Positions 42,745 to 51,764 are shown, counted from the first letter of the stretch. The stretch is DNA of 64,000 nt from Occallatibacter gabretensis (GCF_001449115.1 NZ_LAIJ01000012.1:124001-188000), one strand, 5' to 3'. Notes: generated by a model from the letters alone, not told the origin. Numbers and translations: made by a program.

Positions 42745-44034
42745 TTACGGTGTATAGGTTCCCTGCATATGGCCCGGCCGTTGGTAGGAAGGTACAAACG
42801 GCTTGCCGTCAACCAGATAGGAAATATTCACCCGTACTTCTACCGGCTGCCCGTCAATGAGATACGGCTTGTATTTCCACTTGCTCACGGCAATGCAGAC
42901 AGCATCCTGCACCGGCTGTAACGGTCCGGCAGCCGGTGTTAACGTCTTCACGCTGCCGTCCTTGCGAACAATTGCAGCCACAGTAACAGTGCCGCGAAAC
43001 GGTGTTCCATCTCCCAGCAATGGAATCGTTGTGCCCTGCTCGTAGACACTCATCAGTGGCGGATCGCCGTCTTCAAGCGTGTACGGCTGTAGAACGGCCT
43101 TCGCCGGAGGTTTCAGGAAGGCGCCATTGGTTGCGGGGTCAAAATCCTCCAACAGCGTCACCTTCATTTCGGAGTTGAACTGCCCATTCACCAGCACTCG
43201 CACCGTACGCGCTACAGACCTGTCCTGAAAGGGCTGAAAATCCATAAACTGGATAGCCGTATCGCTGGATGAAATAAGCCGCAGCCGCAGGTCGGTATCA
43301 AAGCACATTGTGGGCATACTCCACGCTGCTACCCCGTTCGACCCGAGCGCGTTGGGATTGGTGACCGATATGCAATTGAAATTCTGTCCGTCTCCTGGCG
43401 AAATGCGGCTTATCGCAAGCATGGCCTCGGGCGGAGCTAGGGAAGCCAGATACATCGGATCGATAGCGGGCCGCGCGACACGCAGATTCAGCAGATCGGC
43501 GGCAAAGTCCATGTTCTTCGGTTTGAGCTCATAATGCTCAATGTGTGAGACGCGCCACAGCGTTCCGTTCCATGTTTCTGTCTGGCTGGAGTAAATCCGG
43601 CTCCACTGATAGCGTCCCGCATGCCACTCCTCCACCGTTCCGTTCAGCATATCGGCTGATCCGCCGCCCGACGCGGTTAAGGTTCCGTCCCCCCTCGCCA
43701 TGCGACCTCCACCTGCCGAAAGGCGCCTGTCCCATTGTTTGTAAGAGGAGACCAATGAGTATCCAATCTTCATATGCCACGGCTTCACTCCGTCGCCATC
43801 GAGCGCATTTTTTTTGAGCGCCGCAGTTAGCAGCTTGTGCGCCAGCGCATTCAGCCGGTCGCGGTCCGCTGGCGCCTTAAGTCCGGGCGCGGGCTGCGAT
43901 GGCTTCTGGTCAGACGTAGTTTGGGATGCCGGCTGCGGCTCATTCTGTGCCGAGGCAGAAGGCAACAGCGCGGCAGTGAGCAGAAGAAGCAGAGCAGCTT
44001 GCGAAAGGCGTGCAGGGCGAATCAGGAATCGCAT
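42745..44034 (-). CDS. Exported protein with TonB C-terminal-like domain
   Basis: 429 residues. Signal peptide ending PSASA, a Pro/Gln-rich linker, a central domain of about 240 residues of unknown type (ASGGGSADMLNGTVEEWHAGRYQWSR), and a C-terminal TonB-like domain (about 345-410) with FRGTVTVAAIVRKDGSVKTL, AVSKWKYKPYLIDGQPVEV and VNISYLVDGKP. There is no N-terminal membrane anchor typical of true TonB, so it may be a periplasmic protein that borrows the fold. Directly upstream of the HAD phosphatase gene on the same strand, 19 bases apart. Confidence 0.82.
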   Translation of the reverse strand: MRFLIRPARLSQAALLLLLTAALLPSASAQNEPQPASQTTSDQKPSQPAPGLKAPADRDRLNALAHKLLTAALKKNALDGDGVKPWHMKIGYSLVSSYKQWDRRLSAGGGRMARGDGTLTASGGGSADMLNGTVEEWHAGRYQWSRIYSSQTETWNGTLWRVSHIEHYELKPKNMDFAADLLNLRVARPAIDPMYLASLAPPEAMLAISRISPGDGQNFNCISVTNPNALGSNGVAAWSMPTMCFDTDLRLRLISSSDTAIQFMDFQPFQDRSVARTVRVLVNGQFNSEMKVTLLEDFDPATNGAFLKPPAKAVLQPYTLEDGDPPLMSVYEQGTTIPLLGDGTPFRGTVTVAAIVRKDGSVKTLTPAAGPLQPVQDAVCIAVSKWKYKPYLIDGQPVEVRVNISYLVDGKPFVPSYQRPGHMQGTYTP

Positions 44035-44128
44035 CGTAATTTGCGCCGGGGCTTTGGCGAGGCCATCTTACACGAACGCAATACGCGCGAACAGCCTATT
44101 TTGTGCGGCTGCTCCCCGTGTTTCATTC

Positions 44129-44878
44129 CTACAGCACTTCATCCTTCCAAAGCGCCACGCCGCCCAGCAGGCCGGCTTCGTTGGAAACAATCGTCGAGTT
44201 CTTCGGCAGGTCGAAGTCAATCTTCTTGGTGTTCCCGCCGCCAACGTAGAGATGGTCCCAGTTGAAGGTCTTCGCCGTCTGCTCAATGGCTTCCTGCAGA
44301 TACTTGTTCCACTTCTTCTTGCCGTCTTTGTCCAGTCCCCGGCGTCCCAGGTAATCCTCGTAAGTGGCCTTTTTCCACGGATGATGGCCAAGCTCCAGGC
44401 CCGGACAGAGCCGTCCGTTGGTAAACAGCGCCGATCCCATCCCCGTCCCCAATGTCAGCACCAGCTCCACACCCAGGCCGCGGATAGCGCCATATCCCTG
44501 CACCGCCGCATCATTAGCCACGCGCACAGGCTTCTTCCAGCGTTTTTCCAGCACAGCCTGCAGCGGATACTCCGCCCATTCCGGATCCAGGTTAGCGGCG
44601 GTATACGTCACGCCGCGCTTGATCACTCCCGGAAAGCCAACCGACACGCGGTCAAAATCCGGCAACGCAGCCGCCAGCTTGTCCAGTTCGTCCAGAACCA
44701 GCGTGGGCTTGGGAGACTCCGGCGTCGGAACGCGCTCCCGATCGCTCACAGGCTTGCCTTCAAAATCAACCAGCATGGCCTTCAGGCCAGATCCGCCGAT
44801 ATCAAGCGCAAGAGTGACAGCGTTGTCAGTAGCCTTGGCCGACTTTTTCGTTGTTGCAGTGGAAGTTGCATTCGTCAT
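44129..44878 (-). CDS. ppgK: Polyphosphate glucokinase (ROK family)
   Basis: 249 residues, the usual size for PPGK. ATPase loop TLALDIGGSGLKAMLVD, the substrate region VGFPGVIKRGVTYTAANL, the catalytic aspartate in RVANDAAVQGYGAIRG, the second phosphate loop LTLGTGMGSALFTNG and the ELGHHPW motif that replaces the CxCGxxGC zinc motif of other ROK kinases. It phosphorylates glucose with polyphosphate (and often ATP). An Ala/Thr/Lys-rich N-terminus of about 20 residues precedes the domain. Monocistronic and divergent from priA. Confidence 0.88.
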   Translation of the reverse strand: MTNATSTATTKKSAKATDNAVTLALDIGGSGLKAMLVDFEGKPVSDRERVPTPESPKPTLVLDELDKLAAALPDFDRVSVGFPGVIKRGVTYTAANLDPEWAEYPLQAVLEKRWKKPVRVANDAAVQGYGAIRGLGVELVLTLGTGMGSALFTNGRLCPGLELGHHPWKKATYEDYLGRRGLDKDGKKKWNKYLQEAIEQTAKTFNWDHLYVGGGNTKKIDFDLPKNSTIVSNEAGLLGGVALWKDEVL

Positions 44879-44942
44879 CGGGAGAATTGTAAAGGCGCGG
44901 GGTAGGGATTAGGGAGCATGAAATTCAAGCCAGCCCATCGCC

Positions 44943-44948
44943 TACACT
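44943..44948 (+). promoter_or_regulatory. -10 box before priA
   Basis: TACACT in TACACTGATTCTTT, 14 bases before the ATG at 44963. The same 14-base string precedes the acyltransferase gene at 54790. No Shine-Dalgarno sequence. Confidence 0.5.
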
Positions 44949-44962
44949 GATTCTTTACCTCC

Positions 44963-47482
44963 ATGTCCGAATTCTGCGAAGTCGCGCTGCCCGTTCCGCT
45001 GGACCGCACCTTTACCTATGCCGTGCGCCCCGATGCCAGTCCGGCTCAGCATCCCGTCCGTGGTTCCCGCGTCATCGCGCCCTTTCGCAATGAGAAACTC
45101 ATCGGCATTGTGCTGAGCGTCGGCGCAAAGCCCGCCGATGCCGACTACGAAATCCGCCCGCTTGAAGCCGTTCTCGATCAAGACGACGGCCCGCTCCTGA
45201 GCGAAGACCTCCTCGTTCTCGCCGAATGGATCGCAAGCTACTATCTCGCTCCAATAGGAGAGGTGCTCCGTGGAATGCTCCCTCTCGTCGCCGAGGTTCG
45301 CCGCACCGTCTACTACCGGATTACGGACCTTGGCCGCGATATTCTCGCCAAACTTTCCGATGGCGATCCCGCATTCGAGCGCTCCGCACAGAAAAAACTG
45401 CCCAGGCCGCGCATCGGTACCAAGGAGACAGACTCCGCCGAACTCCAGCGTCGCGTACTCGACAAGTTATCCTCCGGCGAGCCGGTCAAGGTCTCCACTC
45501 TGCGCACCGCTACAGCCGCCTCGCAATCCGTTCTCGCCGCCATGCTGCGCAAAAAGTGGATAGCCCGCGAAACCAGCGCCGTCGAGCGCGACGCCCGTCG
45601 CATGGAGCGAGTCGCAGTTCTCATTCCCGAGACCCGCCTGCCCTCACTCACGCAGAAACAGCAGGCAATTCTGGCAGAGCTCGCAGCCTGCGGCGGAGAA
45701 ATACACCTGGCCGCCCTGCGCGCCAAAGGACTGCCCCCCTCCACGCTGCAAACGCTGGTCCGCCGCGGCCTCGTGAAAATCGAAGAGCGCCCCAGGGCCT
45801 TTCGCCTCGGCGGAATCGAAAGCTCCGGCGGACCGATCCGGCTAAACGAGCCGCAAACGGAAGCGCTCGCCGCCATCGCCTCCTCACTCGGGGCATTTCA
45901 CGCTTTTTTGCTTTTTGGAGTGACTGGTTCGGGTAAGACAGCCGTTTATCTCGCTGCCATGCAGCGCGCGCTTGATCGCGGCCAGTCCGCAATCCTGCTC
46001 GTTCCCGAGATCGGTCTCACGCCGCAAATGGCCGGCCTGATGGACGCAGCCTTCGGAGAAAAAGTCGCACTGTTGCATTCCGCGCTAACGCCGGAGGAGC
46101 GCAGCGAGCAGTGGCGCCGCATCCGCTCGGGCGACGCGCCCATCATCGTCGGCACCCGTTCCGCCATCTTCGCACCCGCTCCAAATCTCGGCCTTATTCT
46201 CGTCGACGAGGAACACGACCAGAGCTATAAGCAGGAAGAAACACCGCGCTACAACGCCCGCGATGTGGCCGTGGTCCGCGCGCGCAACGCCGGAGCCGTC
46301 GTCGTGCTCGGCTCCGCCACTCCCTCGCTTGAAACCTGGCAAAACTCCGCCGCCGGCAAGTACACGCGCATCGAGATGAAGGAGCGCGTGAACCACCGCC
46401 CATTGCCGCAGGTTGAGCTCATCGACATGCGCAACGAATTCAAGGAGACCGGTGCCGAGCAGTTGTTCTCCCGCGCTCTCATTGAGCAGACGCAGGCTGC
46501 TATCGATCGCGGCGAGCAGGCAATCATCCTTCTCAACCGCCGCGGCTATTCCTTCGCCGCGCTCTGCCGCGCCTGCGGAACCAAGCTCGAATGCCAGAAC
46601 TGCGCCATCGCGCTCACGCATCACAAGCCGCCCTCGGAAGACGGTCTCGCCCGCGAAGGTCAGCGTCTCGAATGCCACTACTGCGGTTATCGCCGTACCG
46701 TTCCGCCGCGCTGCCCGAAGTGTGATTCAGAACACCTCTACTATCTCGGCGCAGGTTCGCAGCAGGGAGAAGAGCGTTTATCCGAGATCTTCCCCAGCGC
46801 GCGCATCGGCCGCATGGACCGTGACACCGTTCGCGGTCGCCACGATCTCGAGCGGCTCCTGGCTCGCCTTCACTCCGGCGAAATCAACCTGCTCGTCGGC
46901 ACGCAGATGATCGCCAAAGGGCATGACATTCATGGCGTCACGCTTGTCGGCGTCGTCGGCTGCGATCACTCGCTCTCTATGCCGGATTTCCGTGCCGCCG
47001 AGCGCGTCTTTCAGCTCATGACGCAGGTCTCAGGCCGCGCTGGCCGCGGCGAGCTTCCCGGCCGCGTCGTCGTCCAGACCTACTACCCCGATCACTACGC
47101 CATCGTCGCCGCGTCCACCCACGACTACTACGCCTTCGTCCAAAAAGAAGAGAAGTACCGCCGCTGGATGCACTATCCACCCTTCGGCGTGTTAGCCAAT
47201 GTGTTGGTGCAATCAGAAAAGCTCGAAGAAGCCGCAGGCTGGTCCTCTATCCTCGGCAAGTATTTCGTCCAAAACCAAAGCAACGGAGCTGTGCGCATGC
47301 TCGGTCCCTGCACCGCGCCCGTAGCGCGCATTAAGGGCGTCTATCGCTTTCATCTGATTCTCAAGGCAGCGTCACGCAAAGCGCTTAACGCTGCTCTGCG
47401 CGGTATGCTCGCCAATGCCGACACGGCAGGCGTTCCCCGCCGCGGCGTGACCGTGGACGTCGACGCCCAGCGCCTGATGTAG
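44963..47482 (+). CDS. priA: Primosomal protein N' (replication restart helicase PriA)
   Basis: 839 residues. The 3'BD domain begins VALPVPLDRTFTYAVR; a winged-helix region follows (about 150-280). The helicase core starts with Walker A GVTGSGKTAVYLAAM and LVPEIGLTPQM, with Walker B/DEEH LILVDEEHDQSYKQEETPRYNARDVAVVRA. The zinc-binding insertion shows CRACGTKLECQNC and HYCGYRRTVPPRCPKCDS, and the late motifs are VGTQMIAKGHD and QVSGRAGRGELPG. It reloads the replisome at stalled forks. A 10-15 residue stretch in the zinc region (HHKPPSEDGLAREGQR) is longer than in E. coli. Confidence 0.96.
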   Translation: MSEFCEVALPVPLDRTFTYAVRPDASPAQHPVRGSRVIAPFRNEKLIGIVLSVGAKPADADYEIRPLEAVLDQDDGPLLSEDLLVLAEWIASYYLAPIGEVLRGMLPLVAEVRRTVYYRITDLGRDILAKLSDGDPAFERSAQKKLPRPRIGTKETDSAELQRRVLDKLSSGEPVKVSTLRTATAASQSVLAAMLRKKWIARETSAVERDARRMERVAVLIPETRLPSLTQKQQAILAELAACGGEIHLAALRAKGLPPSTLQTLVRRGLVKIEERPRAFRLGGIESSGGPIRLNEPQTEALAAIASSLGAFHAFLLFGVTGSGKTAVYLAAMQRALDRGQSAILLVPEIGLTPQMAGLMDAAFGEKVALLHSALTPEERSEQWRRIRSGDAPIIVGTRSAIFAPAPNLGLILVDEEHDQSYKQEETPRYNARDVAVVRARNAGAVVVLGSATPSLETWQNSAAGKYTRIEMKERVNHRPLPQVELIDMRNEFKETGAEQLFSRALIEQTQAAIDRGEQAIILLNRRGYSFAALCRACGTKLECQNCAIALTHHKPPSEDGLAREGQRLECHYCGYRRTVPPRCPKCDSEHLYYLGAGSQQGEERLSEIFPSARIGRMDRDTVRGRHDLERLLARLHSGEINLLVGTQMIAKGHDIHGVTLVGVVGCDHSLSMPDFRAAERVFQLMTQVSGRAGRGELPGRVVVQTYYPDHYAIVAASTHDYYAFVQKEEKYRRWMHYPPFGVLANVLVQSEKLEEAAGWSSILGKYFVQNQSNGAVRMLGPCTAPVARIKGVYRFHLILKAASRKALNAALRGMLANADTAGVPRRGVTVDVDAQRLM

Positions 47483-47587
47483 GCCAGGAAGTTACAGCGT
47501 AAATCCGCCGTCTTCGGCAATAGCCGTCAAGCCCGCACCGGTATCAGATGAAATTTTCTACAGATCAGCGGGATTTATCGAGAATGC

Positions 47588-47866
47588 CTACATGGGATCT
47601 GCACGCAGCTTCTTTGCGAGTGAAGCAATCTCATTGAGATTAAATTTGGAAACCTTGCCCGCCTTGACATCCGCCATGCCGTTCTCGGTCTCAGCCTTCA
47701 GCGCAGCCAACTTATTTAGGCGCAACTCGCGTTTCAGCTTCCAGTCGAGCAGCGCCTCTCGGATCACTTCACTGGTGGAGGAATAATCTCCTTCATCCAC
47801 CGCGTCCTTCACCAGCCCGGCCATATCGGCGGGCAGCGTTACAGTCAGGCGTTCGATCGCGCCCAT
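47588..47866 (-). CDS. ParD-type antitoxin, no partner toxin
   Basis: 92 residues. The RHH domain ERLTVTLPADMAGLVKDAVDEGDYSSTSEVIREALLDWKLK is standard ParD. Normally a parE gene follows with a small overlap; here only about 100 non-coding bases separate the stop from priA. The frame right after the stop reads AFSINPADL and then another stop, which resembles a ParE N-terminus. It is therefore either an orphan antitoxin or the remnant of a former pair. Confidence 0.85.
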   Translation of the reverse strand: MGAIERLTVTLPADMAGLVKDAVDEGDYSSTSEVIREALLDWKLKRELRLNKLAALKAETENGMADVKAGKVSKFNLNEIASLAKKLRADPM

Positions 47867-47963
47867 GCCAGTCTCCTGAGCTATCTCGGGATGAAATTTG
47901 CAGCAGACACAACGTACCGTGCCTGCAGACTGGTAGATGCGAGCGCCATCCGGGAAGGATGTT

Positions 47964-48257
47964 TTACGATTCTTTCTTCGCGCCTTCGGTCTTCAGCTCG
48001 TGCAGATCCTTGCCGGGCTTGAAGCGAACAGCCTTGCCCGGAGCAATCGTCACCTCGGTGCCCGTGCGCGGGTTGCGGCCAATGCCGGTTTTGCGCGCGC
48101 GCACGCTGAAGACCCCAAAGCCACGCAGCTCAATCCGATCGCCGGCAGCCAGAGCCTCTTTCAGGCCCTCAAAGACCGTATCCACAGCCGCCTCCGCCTT
48201 GGTCCGCGGCAGGCCCGTGCGCTCAATTACGTAATGTACGATGTCCTGCTTGATCAA
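47964..48257 (-). CDS. HU/IHF family DNA-binding protein
   Basis: 97 residues. Helical start (TTG codon) IKQDIVHYVIERTGLPRTKAEAAVDTVFEGLKEAL, then the beta-arm RIELRGFGVFSVRARKTGIGRNPRTG with the DNA-intercalating proline, and FKPGKDL. A charged C-terminal extension (KTEGAKKES) is slightly longer than in HU. It bends DNA and shapes the nucleoid. The TTG start is supported by GAGAGGG seven bases upstream and by the conserved N-terminus beginning there. IHF-beta-like or HU cannot be separated by reading alone. Confidence 0.93.
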   Translation of the reverse strand: MIKQDIVHYVIERTGLPRTKAEAAVDTVFEGLKEALAAGDRIELRGFGVFSVRARKTGIGRNPRTGTEVTIAPGKAVRFKPGKDLHELKTEGAKKES

Positions 48258-48383
48258 AGGAGAACCCTCTCTCTGTGTGTTTGATCACCACTACCTGAGT
48301 GATGCTACAGGTTTTGCGCCATTTGTGGAATGGGGCATTTTCATCCGCGCGGTACAAATTTTTCCAGCCGTCGCAACCGGCCT

Positions 48384-48716
48384 CTACAGCTTGCCCCAGA
48401 ACGCGAACACCACGGCTCCCATAATAAACAGGAAAGAGACCGCATAATTCCACTTCATCTGCTCGCCAAGATACAGCCACGCAAACACCACAAACACCGT
48501 CAGAGTGATTACTTCCTGGATGATCTTCAGCTGAAACGCCGTGAACTGCCCATATCCAAACCGGTTCGCCGGAACCTGAAAGCAGTACTCCAGCAGCGCA
48601 ATCCCCCAGCTCGCCAGAATTGCCAGAATCAGCGGCGTGTTCCGGTACTTCAGATGCCCGTACCATGCCATCGTCATAAAAATGTTCGAGCAGAACAGCA
48701 GCAAAATCGTCTTCAT
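48384..48716 (-). CDS. DUF486 / DMT-like small membrane protein
   Basis: 110 residues with four membrane helices. The family signature is clear: [35 protein letters not shown], and [22 protein letters not shown]486 proteins belong near the drug/metabolite transporter clan; no substrate is known. The gene ends about 125 bases from the HU gene, reading the same way. Confidence 0.87.
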   Translation of the reverse strand: MKTILLLFCSNIFMTMAWYGHLKYRNTPLILAILASWGIALLEYCFQVPANRFGYGQFTAFQLKIIQEVITLTVFVVFAWLYLGEQMKWNYAVSFLFIMGAVVFAFWGKL

Positions 48717-49032
48717 AATCTACACAGATGCTCCTGTAGCGCCCACAGTTTTCGCAAGTCGTGAAGGATCAGCCCATCAGAGCCAGAACGGCAAGCAGTT
48801 TCGCCACGTATTGGGAGTGGGTCAATTTGAATTTGTTTTGTGTCAGGGCACGGCTTTAGCCGGGCCGGATCGACGTCGAAAACGAATTAGGGCTTTAGCC
48901 CCCGCTCAAACTGACCCTCTCCCCACTCATTTGCACAATTGTCACACCCCCGCCCACTCCCGTAAGATGAGCCTTTCAGGCACTCATCACGCGGAGCATA
49001 CTCACCGCGGCTGCAATCGCAATAGGAGACGC
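48717..49032. other. Intergenic region with a twin-hairpin repeat
   Basis: About 315 bases between DUF486 (leftward) and dcd (rightward). The centre holds the twin palindrome at 48842-48917; no coding potential is seen. An open frame here continues into dcd but has no start signals. Confidence 0.7.
48842..48917. repeat. Twin hairpin repeat, copy 5
   Basis: CGGCTTTAGCCG at 48851-48862 and GGGCTTTAGCCC at 48890-48901, starting GTCAGGGCA and ending CTCAAACTGACCC. Spacer contains GTCGAAAACGAA, matching the copy at 38311. Confidence 0.85.
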
Positions 49033-49587
49033 ATGTCCATCAAGAGCGACCGTTGGATTCGGGAACAGGCACTCAACCACCAGATGATCGAGCCCTTCAG
49101 CGAAAAGCAGGTCCGCGAAGGCGTCATCTCCTACGGCCTTTCCTCCTACGGCTATGATCTCCGTGTCTCGGACGAGTTCAAGATCTTCACCAACGTCAAC
49201 TCCGCCATCATCGATCCCAAAGCCTTCGACGAGCGCTCCTTCGTCTCCGTCCAGGCCGATTCCGTCATCGTTCCGCCCAACTCCTTCGCCCTCGCCCGTT
49301 CCATCGAATACTTCCGCATCCCGCGCGACGTGCTCACCATCTGCGTCGGCAAATCCACCTACGCCCGCTGCGGCATCATCGTCAACGTCACGCCCTTTGA
49401 GCCCGAGTGGGAAGGCTTCGTCACCCTCGAAATCTCCAACACCACGCCGCTCCCGGCCAGGATCTATGCCAACGAGGGTCTCTGCCAGATTCTCTTCTTC
49501 CAATCTGATGAGACCTGCGAAGTCAGCTACGCCGATCGCAAAGGCAAGTATCAAAAGCAGCAGGGAATCGTCCTGCCCAAGCTCTGA
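49033..49587 (+). CDS. dcd: dCTP deaminase
   Basis: 184 residues. Deaminates dCTP to dUTP for thymidylate synthesis. Motifs: [49 protein letters not shown] with the catalytic-site residues, and [38 protein letters not shown] lies three to five bases before the ATG at 49033, which decides the start over the longer open frame. The end QQGIVLPKL is typical. Confidence 0.95.
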   Translation: MSIKSDRWIREQALNHQMIEPFSEKQVREGVISYGLSSYGYDLRVSDEFKIFTNVNSAIIDPKAFDERSFVSVQADSVIVPPNSFALARSIEYFRIPRDVLTICVGKSTYARCGIIVNVTPFEPEWEGFVTLEISNTTPLPARIYANEGLCQILFFQSDETCEVSYADRKGKYQKQQGIVLPKL

Positions 49588-49603
49588 AGTTTCAGAAAAA
49601 AGA

Positions 49604-49618
49604 CCGCCCATCAGGCGG
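49604..49618 (+). terminator. Weak terminator after dcd
   Basis: Short hairpin CCGCC-CATCA-GGCGG followed by GCATGCATTTTCT. The T-run is interrupted, so it is only a tentative terminator. Confidence 0.4.
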
Positions 49619-49704
49619 CATGCATTTTCTATTCTTCCCTGGTCGTAGCGTCTGTCTTCCCGCTTTTACTTAACCGCAGCATAGAATTTCCGGGAGATTG
49701 ACAA

Positions 49705-50421
49705 ATGCCCAAGTCCGGCAAAACGCCCGGCAAACAGGACTCTTCGCATGAGGCCGCGCCTCCAGTGCGCATCGGCCTTCTCACCGGAGAACCCATCCGC
49801 GTCGAAGGTCTCAGAAGCATCTTCGACCAGCCAGCCACAGCAGGCCAGCCGCCGCTCACTCCCATCACTGGCACACTCACAGAACTGCTGTCCAACCCAT
49901 CCATCGAATTTCTCGTCGTCGATATGAATGGCGCGGCAGGGGGCGTAGAGACCCTGCAGTACGTCCGGCGCGAGCGCCCCGATATACGCCAGATCGTCAT
50001 CGGCCCGGAAAATGATGAAGAGCTGGTCTTGGACTGCATTATCGCCGGCGCACGTGCCTATCTTGATTCCTCTGTCGTTCCGGGAACCGTCCGTTATGCC
50101 ATAGAGGTCGTGGTTAGCGGTTCCATCTGGGCGCCGCGCCGCCTTCTTTCGCGGCTCATTGACCGCCTCATCGGCATCCCTCGCGCCATGGTGCAGTCCT
50201 CATCTCTGCACCTCTCCGCCCGGGAGCTGCAGGTGCTCGAGCTCATTCTTCTCGCCCGCACGAATCGCGAAATCGCCGCCCAGCTTGGCGTTGAGGAGCG
50301 CACCATAAAGGCTCACGTAGGCAAACTGTTGAAGAAAACCGGCGCGGAAAACCGCATCGATCTCTCCGTGCGCGCCATCAACCGTTCGCTTGTTCCCACC
50401 TCACGCCTTGATCCGCGATAG
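49705..50421 (+). CDS. LuxR/NarL-type response regulator
   Basis: 238 residues. An N-terminal receiver-like domain (about 20-145) is present, but the phospho-acceptor area reads FLVVDMNGAAG. A LuxR-type HTH occupies the last 65 residues: HLSARELQVLELILLARTNREIAAQLGVEERTIKAHVGKLLKKTGAENRIDL. The receiver keeps an aspartate (VVDMNG) but the usual conserved Lys/Thr pattern is indistinct, so phosphorylation is uncertain. No histidine kinase gene is adjacent. GGGAG about nine bases before the ATG serves as ribosome site. Confidence 0.85.
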   Translation: MPKSGKTPGKQDSSHEAAPPVRIGLLTGEPIRVEGLRSIFDQPATAGQPPLTPITGTLTELLSNPSIEFLVVDMNGAAGGVETLQYVRRERPDIRQIVIGPENDEELVLDCIIAGARAYLDSSVVPGTVRYAIEVVVSGSIWAPRRLLSRLIDRLIGIPRAMVQSSSLHLSARELQVLELILLARTNREIAAQLGVEERTIKAHVGKLLKKTGAENRIDLSVRAINRSLVPTSRLDPR

Positions 50422-50920
50422 CCTGCGCATCCCCTATATCATCTCCAGCCCGGAGTAATAGGTTACTAAAATCCATTGGACTTCCGTAACCTTGTTACTT
50501 TTTATGTATGGCTGCACAATGGTTTCAGAAACAACGCAGATCTGGGGAAAGGCGTTCCCAGACACCATGTTCGCATGATGATTGGGAACGCCTCTTTTTC
50601 ACCTCATACGCTTCGTTGTGGCCCTCCCCCACCTCTTTCGGGATGCTTCAGCACCTGAAATATCCTGTTAAATCAATGCTTTTCTCTCATCTACGGCGTC
50701 CGGGATGCGATACATTCGTCCCCGGGCGCCGCAGTCTTCTTGCCGCCCCTTTGTTGCAATCCGTTGCATTTCAGTTTCCTCAGCCCTCCTATTGCTCCCG
50801 TATCGCGTCTTAGTAAGGTAAGACTGTCCGCAGTGAATGGCAGAAATTGCAACTGTTCGTAGTGAACGCACTGTGCGCGCTGCGGACCATAGATAAGAAA
50901 AAAGGAAGGTAATTTTTCTC
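50422..50920. other. Intergenic region with a two-tier hairpin, possible small RNA
   Basis: About 500 bases. A strong terminator-like structure lies at 50551-50592; no open frame with a plausible start precedes it. The last 100 bases hold the leader of the SYLF gene. Nothing else is recognisable. Confidence 0.6.
50551..50597 (+). terminator. Terminator-like hairpin without an upstream gene
   Basis: GGCGTTCCCA (50551-50560) pairs with TGGGAACGCC (50583-50592), followed by TCTTTTT. The 22-base loop contains an inner CATG-TTCG-CATG hairpin. The nearest upstream gene ends 130 bases before, so it may end a small RNA starting near 50480. Confidence 0.65.
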
Positions 50921-51610
50921 ATGCTGAAAAAACTGATGATTCTTGCTGCCTCTATTTGTATGGCAAGCCAGGTGAATGCTGCCTCATCCCGCCAGGATCT
51001 CCAGGACCGCGTCGACGCCGCCAAGGCCGTCCTCGACCAGATCATGACCGCCGGTGATAAAGGCATTCCGTTGGGAATTCTGCAGCAGGCCACATGCGTC
51101 GCTGTTGTGCCCGGCATGATTAAGGGTGCATTCGTCTTCGGCGCGCAATACGGCCAGGGCGTCGTTACCTGCCGCACCGGCCACGGCTGGAGCGCTCCGG
51201 TCTTCATCCGCCTCGCTGGCGGCTCATGGGGCCTTCAGATCGGCGGTCAGTCCACGGACCTCGTCCTTGTGGCCGTAAACGAAAAAGGTTTTCAGGATCT
51301 TCTGAAGAATAAGTTCAAGATTGGCGCAAATGCCTCCGCCGCCGCCGGCCCCGTGGGCCGCAACGGCGAAGCCTCCACCGACTGGAAGATGTCCGCCGAG
51401 CTGCTGACCTACTCGCGCACCAAGGGCCTCTTCGCCGGCATCGATCTTGATGGCACCTCCATAAGCCAGAACAACACCGACACCGACACGTACTACGGTC
51501 AGGAGTATCCCTTCCAGACCGTCCTCAAGGGCAACGTCGCCGTGCCGCAGGACTCAGTAGCCTTCGTACAGACCGTTGCGCATTACTTCATCGAAGCCAA
51601 AAACCAGTAA
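50921..51610 (+). CDS. SYLF (YSC84-like) lipid-binding domain protein, exported
   Basis: 229 residues, signal peptide MLKKLMILAASICMASQVNA. A SYLF domain covers nearly all the rest: IPLGILQQATCVAVVPGMIKGAFVFGAQYGQGVVTCRT, GWSAPVFIRLAGGSWGLQIGGQSTDLVLV, and YSRTKGLFAGIDLDG. Eukaryotic relatives bind phosphoinositides; bacterial ones are exported and poorly studied. GGAAGG lies 11 bases before the ATG. A strong terminator follows about 40 bases after the stop. Confidence 0.9.
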   Translation: MLKKLMILAASICMASQVNAASSRQDLQDRVDAAKAVLDQIMTAGDKGIPLGILQQATCVAVVPGMIKGAFVFGAQYGQGVVTCRTGHGWSAPVFIRLAGGSWGLQIGGQSTDLVLVAVNEKGFQDLLKNKFKIGANASAAAGPVGRNGEASTDWKMSAELLTYSRTKGLFAGIDLDGTSISQNNTDTDTYYGQEYPFQTVLKGNVAVPQDSVAFVQTVAHYFIEAKNQ

Positions 51611-51651
51611 GCACTAAGCCCTGAAGGCACACAACTCAGAACGCAGAACGA

Positions 51652-51695
51652 AAGGACCAGAGGAATGCTCGAGGATGAGCGTGCCTCTGGTCCTT
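51652..51695 (+). terminator. Terminator after the SYLF gene
   Basis: Perfect 12-base arms AAGGACCAGAGG and CCTCTGGTCCTT with a 20-base loop, followed by CATTTTTT. Confidence 0.85.
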
Positions 51696-51764
51696 CATTT
51701 TTTAATCTCGCAAACGGCTTCCCTGCAAAACGCCATCCCTGCAAACCGATCCTGGAGCTGACTC

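Noticed and set aside
48637-49032. N-terminal extension of dcd
   Set aside because: It crosses the twin-hairpin repeat and the DUF486 start; AGGAGA before 49033 and the family N-terminus settle the start.
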